A DNA stretch of 8,892 bases from the NCBI GenBank assembly GCA_948829205.1, contig CAQLOA010000051.1, positions 1 through 8,892 on the forward strand. The letters run 5' to 3'. Shown here piece by piece: positions 5,581 to 8,892 of this stretch. This DNA comes from an uncultured Eggerthellaceae bacterium (GTDB lineage: Bacteria > Actinomycetota > Coriobacteriia > Coriobacteriales > Eggerthellaceae). Below the pieces are notes generated by a model. It worked only from the letters and a program-made list of their open reading frames with translations. It was not told the DNA's origin and searched no databases. The translations under genes and the position numbers were made by a program. The first letter of the stretch is position 1; each line of letters begins with the position of its first letter.

Positions 5581-7365
5581 ATGAAGGTCGAACTCGCGAA
5601 CATACCGGTGTCGCTCGACGCCATGCTGCCCGAGAACGTTCCGATGCTGGAGGCCGAGGTCTCGCGCGCCTGTGGTTTCCCGCTTCGGGCGGCCAGCGAA
5701 GGCGCCGAACCGGATCCCGGGGAATTCAGGCTTGCGCGTCGCAGCGTCGATGCCCGCAAGAAGTCCAACGTTCGTTTCGTGGCGTCGGTGGTGGCCGACG
5801 TGCCGTCCGCGGACGCGCTGTCGCCAGCGAAGGGCGTGACGGTCAGGGAGCATCTTCCCACGCCTCCGCTCGACGTGGCCGACTTGTCCCGGGCGCGCGA
5901 CGCCGAGGGGTTCGCGAGCCCCATAGTCATAGGCGCGGGCCCTGCGGGCCTGTTCTGCGCCCTGTACCTTGCCATGGCCGGGCTTGCCCCGCTGGTGGTC
6001 GAGCGCGGGAAGCCCGTCGATCAGCGCATGGCCGACGTGGATGCGTTCTTCGCCGGCGGCGCGCTGGACCCTGATTCGAACGTGCAGTTCGGCGAGGGCG
6101 GAGCAGGCACGTTCTCGGACGGCAAGCTGAACACGGGCACGAAGAGCCCGCACATCGCCCACGTGCTCGAAGCGTTCGTCGAGGCGGGTGCTCCGGCGGA
6201 CCTGTTGGTGGACGCCAAGCCCCACATAGGCACCGACCTGCTTCCTGGCGTGGTGCGCAACATTCGCAAGAGGATAGAACGCGAAGGCGGCCGATTCATG
6301 TTCGACACGCGGCTCGTGTCCGTGGAGGGGCCATCCGGCGAAGGCGCCGATTGCGTCGACGTGCTTGAAGGCGCCGACCGCGCCGACGCGCCTGAAGGCG
6401 TCGACGTCTCGATGCCCGGTGCACCTGGACTTCCCTGCATAACGGCCTGCTTCGAGGACGTTCGCACCGGCGAGCCCTTCCAGCTGCGCACGCATGCCCT
6501 GGTCCTTGCGATAGGGCATTCGGCCCGCGACACCTTCCAGGCGCTTCGCGACGCCGGGTTGCATATGGAACGCAAGCCTTTCGCCGTGGGCGTGCGCATC
6601 GAGCATCTGCAGTCCGACATGGACGCGGCCCAGTACGGCCGTGCGGCGGGGCATCCGGCCTTGGGACCCGCCGACTACAAGCTTGCGGTCCACAACCCCG
6701 ACGGCCGCGGGGTGTACACGTTCTGCATGTGCCCCGGAGGCACCGTGGTCGCCGCCGCCAGCGAGCATGGGGGCGTGTGCGTGAACGGCATGAGCGACAG
6801 CGCCCGCAGCGGAACCAACGCCAACAGCGCCCTTTTGGCCGGCGTGGACCCCGACGACCTTCCGGGCGACGACGTCTTCGAAGGCGTGCGCTTGCAGCAG
6901 CGGATGGAGGCGGCAGCCTTCGAGCTGGGCCGCGGCGCGTCGGGCGACGACTACCGCGCTCCTGCGCAGACGGTCGGTGACTTCCTGGCAGGGAAGTCGG
7001 GTTCGGCCAGCGCGAAGGTCTCGCCGTCGTACCCGCGAGGCGTCACATGGGCCGACCTGGGCAAGTGCCTTCCCGGTTTCGTGGCCGATTCCATTCGCGA
7101 GGCGTTGCCTGCGCTCGGGCGCAAACTCAAGGGATTCGACGACCCCGAGGCCGTGCTCACCGGGGTTGAGGCGCGCAGCTCGTCGCCGGTGCGGATGGTC
7201 CGCGATGGGGCATGCATGCAATCGATATCAATGCCAGGCGTGTACCCCGCAGGCGAAGGGGCGGGCTACGCCGGCGGCATAACCAGCGCGGCCGTGGATG
7301 GCCTGCGGGTCGCCGAGGCCGTATGTGTGGAGTATTCCGCGTTGCTCAGGGGTGGTGCGGCATGA
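5581..7365 (+). CDS. FAD-dependent dehydrogenase of the COG2509 type
   Basis: A soluble flavoprotein of 594 residues, somewhat longer than typical members as I recall them. The N-terminal domain (1-100) has the family's RRSVDARKKSNVRFVASV segment (53-70). The FAD-binding fold starts at VIGAGPAGLFCALYLA (116-131), followed by the hallmark VQFGEGGAGTFSDGKLNTGT (168-187). Later blocks are RKPFAVGVRIEH (331-342), YTFCMCPGGTVVAA (379-392) and the C-terminal FAD-contacting YPAGEGAGYAGGITSAAVDG (555-574). Function is unknown across the family; homology to geranylgeranyl reductase/FixC-like flavoproteins suggests substrate reduction or dehydrogenation. Residues 254-280 hold a degenerate 9-residue repeat (EGADxxDxx) not expected in the fold. 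The ATG lies 4 nt after the preceding stop, with no good Shine-Dalgarno, so coupling is likely; the frame stays open upstream but would overlap the previous gene. Its stop overlaps the next start (ATGA). Confidence 0.92.
   Translation: MKVELANIPVSLDAMLPENVPMLEAEVSRACGFPLRAASEGAEPDPGEFRLARRSVDARKKSNVRFVASVVADVPSADALSPAKGVTVREHLPTPPLDVADLSRARDAEGFASPIVIGAGPAGLFCALYLAMAGLAPLVVERGKPVDQRMADVDAFFAGGALDPDSNVQFGEGGAGTFSDGKLNTGTKSPHIAHVLEAFVEAGAPADLLVDAKPHIGTDLLPGVVRNIRKRIEREGGRFMFDTRLVSVEGPSGEGADCVDVLEGADRADAPEGVDVSMPGAPGLPCITACFEDVRTGEPFQLRTHALVLAIGHSARDTFQALRDAGLHMERKPFAVGVRIEHLQSDMDAAQYGRAAGHPALGPADYKLAVHNPDGRGVYTFCMCPGGTVVAAASEHGGVCVNGMSDSARSGTNANSALLAGVDPDDLPGDDVFEGVRLQQRMEAAAFELGRGASGDDYRAPAQTVGDFLAGKSGSASAKVSPSYPRGVTWADLGKCLPGFVADSIREALPALGRKLKGFDDPEAVLTGVEARSSSPVRMVRDGACMQSISMPGVYPAGEGAGYAGGITSAAVDGLRVAEAVCVEYSALLRGGAA
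6340..6420 (+). repeat. 27-bp in-frame tandem repeat, about 2.5 degenerate copies
   Basis: Units begin at 6340, 6367 and 6394, each opening with GAAGGCGYCGA and spaced exactly 27 bp. By eye units 1 and 2 agree at 22 of 27 bases, with all five differences being C/T; unit 3 matches mainly over its first 12 bases. The units encode EGADCVDVL, EGADRADAP and EGVDVSMPG in the COG2509 flavoprotein. Confidence 0.65.
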
Positions 7366-8892
7366 GGAACGTCATGCGCGTGCTGCGCCGCGACATCCTG
7401 CGCCTGCTGAAGACCCCGGCCGCCCTCGTGGTGGTGCTGGCGCTGCTGGTGCTTCCGTCGGTGTACACGTGGTACAACGTGCTGGGCTTCTGGAACCCCT
7501 ACGAAGACACCGGCAACCTGCAGGTGGGGGTGGTCAACCAGGACTCGGGTGCGACGTCCGAATTCACGGGCGACATCGACGTGGGCGACATGATCGTGGA
7601 CCAGCTGAAGGAGAACGACCAGCTGGGCTGGAGGTTCCAAGACTTCGACTCCGCGATGGCCGACCTGAAGTCCGGTGCAAGCTACGCGGTGTTCGTCATC
7701 CCCGAGGACTTCTCGCAGAGCCTGCTCGGGCTCGTGGCCGGCGAGTCGGACCAGCCCGACATCGAATACTACGTGAACGAGAAGGCCGGGCCGGTGGCGC
7801 CCAAGATCACCGACACGGGCGCGACCACCCTCGACGAGACCATAAACGCCAGCTTCGTGTCCACCGTGAGCGACGTGGTCGTCGAATCCATCGACGCTGC
7901 CGTGGGCGATGCGAAGGAGAAGGTGCACGTCGGGACGTCCGCCGCGCTAGGCAAGGCTGACGAGGCCATGGCGAAGATATCCGACGCCAAGGCATCGATG
8001 GAAGGCGTCAGGCAGGGCGCGACGTCGGCGAAGTCGGGCGTCTCCTCGGCGCAGGGGACGCTGTCGCAGGCGCGTTCCCAGCTGGACGGCCTGGCGGCCG
8101 AGCTTCCCCGCCTGCAGGATGCAGCGAAGACGGCCGCAGACAAGATGTCGGACTTCTCGAACGCGGCGATGGAGGCGCATGCGGCGATATTGCAGGCGCT
8201 CGCCGCCCTCGAGAACGTCATCCCTCCCGAGGATTACGAGAAGCTGAAGCAGCAGGCGGAAAGCGTGTCGAAGGTTCTAGACGACGCCCTGCTTCCGGCC
8301 GCCGGGAACGCCCTGTTCGCCCTGAATTCGGCATCCGGCCAGCTTGCGGGGGCCATATCGGGCCAGCAGGCCATGGTCGGCGAGCTGGGAGTTGCACTCG
8401 ACGAGCTGGACGGCGTGCTGGACGCGGCCATAGGCGCCCTGTCGCAGACCGAAGGCCTGCTTGACGGCGCCTACGCAGGGATGGACGGGATAAGGACCGA
8501 CCTGGTTTCGCTTTCGGAGGCCGACACGTTCGGCAAGTTGCTGGGCCCCAACGGCCTCGATGCCGAGCGAATAGCCTCGTTCATGGGGTCGCCCACCGAG
8601 GTCGAAACCGAGCAGATGTACAGCCTGAACGCCTACGGTTCGGCCATGGCCCCGCTGTTCATGAACCTCACGTTCTGGATAGGCGCGTTCATGCTTTTGG
8701 TCATCATGCGCCAGGAGGTCGACGGCGAAGGGATAGACGACCTCACGCTAACGCAGCGCTACATCGGGCGCTTCCTGCTGTTCGCGATTCTGGCGGTGCT
8801 GCAGGCTGTCATCTGCGTGGCCGGCGTCCTTGCCATAGGGGTGGAGGCCGCCAGCGTGCCGGCTCTTTTCTTCGCGTCGGCCGTGGCATCGC
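7362..8892 (+). CDS. YhgE/Pip domain-containing membrane protein (3' end outside window)
   Basis: The visible 510 residues match the YhgE/Pip (phage infection protein) family: a short cytoplasmic basic N-terminus (MRNVMRVLRRDILRLLKTP), one membrane helix (about 20-38), then the conserved WYNVLGFWNPYEDTGNLQVG (37-56) and VVNQDSG (57-63). A long extracytoplasmic region (about 60-425), rich in Ala, Ser, Lys and Asp, looks largely helical or coiled-coil between 180 and 385. The distal block SPTEVETEQMYSLNAYGSAM (410-429) and APLFMNLTFWIGAFMLLVIM (430-449) begins the C-terminal ABC-2-like membrane domain, with another helix at about 470-493; three or so more helices should lie beyond the edge. Lactococcal Pip is a phage receptor and Bacillus YueB an SPP1 receptor; other members are linked to export or secretion, so the role here is open. 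The start ATG overlaps the previous stop (ATGA), with GGGGTGG upstream, so it is the third gene of the flavoprotein operon. Confidence 0.9.
   Translation, partial: MRNVMRVLRRDILRLLKTPAALVVVLALLVLPSVYTWYNVLGFWNPYEDTGNLQVGVVNQDSGATSEFTGDIDVGDMIVDQLKENDQLGWRFQDFDSAMADLKSGASYAVFVIPEDFSQSLLGLVAGESDQPDIEYYVNEKAGPVAPKITDTGATTLDETINASFVSTVSDVVVESIDAAVGDAKEKVHVGTSAALGKADEAMAKISDAKASMEGVRQGATSAKSGVSSAQGTLSQARSQLDGLAAELPRLQDAAKTAADKMSDFSNAAMEAHAAILQALAALENVIPPEDYEKLKQQAESVSKVLDDALLPAAGNALFALNSASGQLAGAISGQQAMVGELGVALDELDGVLDAAIGALSQTEGLLDGAYAGMDGIRTDLVSLSEADTFGKLLGPNGLDAERIASFMGSPTEVETEQMYSLNAYGSAMAPLFMNLTFWIGAFMLLVIMRQEVDGEGIDDLTLTQRYIGRFLLFAILAVLQAVICVAGVLAIGVEAASVPALFFASAVAS

Noticed and set aside
4716..5975. 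419-codon minus-strand frame spanning the junction of the two flavoprotein genes
   Set aside because: It is antisense to two well-supported genes and has no recognisable motif; the frame stays open because of GC-rich codon bias.
5548..7221. 557-codon open frame on the minus strand opposite the COG2509 flavoprotein
   Set aside because: It is a shadow frame: low-complexity His/Arg/Ala composition, no domain, and fully covered by a convincing gene on the other strand.

Overview
The window is GC-rich bacterial chromosome. Codon use is strongly GC-biased, but Ile ATA is common (many 'cata-gg' contexts). The gene set (SecF with a long Lys/Ala-rich tail, a fused two-domain ECF-type ATPase, an AGCS symporter, two different FAD-dependent oxidoreductases and a YhgE/Pip protein) suggests a gut-type actinobacterium. 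Class Coriobacteriia, perhaps Eggerthellaceae, is the best fit. This is inferred from composition and gene content; no rRNA or taxonomic marker is present.

Layout from left to right: (1) the 3' part of secF (+), followed after 2 nt by a DUF1292 gene (+); (2) a 142-nt convergent gap holding a structured element closed by a perfect 18-bp inverted repeat; (3) on the minus strand, a single-chain double ABC ATPase resembling EcfA1-EcfA2, with no EcfT or EcfS gene in the window; (4) a divergent promoter region; (5) a sodium:alanine/glycine (AGCS) symporter (+); (6) a 112-nt gap with a hairpin and a second, REP-like palindrome; (7) a tightly packed + strand cluster of a BaiN/HI0933-type flavoprotein, a COG2509-type FAD-dependent dehydrogenase (4-nt gap) and a YhgE/Pip-domain membrane protein (ATGA overlap) that runs off the right edge.

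How the genes work together: secF serves the Sec machinery. The ATPase and the symporter are independent transport genes that share a divergent promoter region. The last three genes look co-transcribed and probably translationally coupled, pairing two redox flavoproteins with an envelope protein; the substrates are unknown.

I do not see a clear new defence or mobile system. The points most worth a second look are the 18-bp inverted-repeat element lying next to the unusually short C-terminus of the fused ATPase, the orphan state of that ATPase, the flavoprotein/flavoprotein/YhgE operon, and a 27-bp in-frame tandem repeat inside the COG2509 gene. No tRNA, rRNA, CRISPR array, transposase or phage gene was found, and no gene-free stretch exceeds 300 nt.
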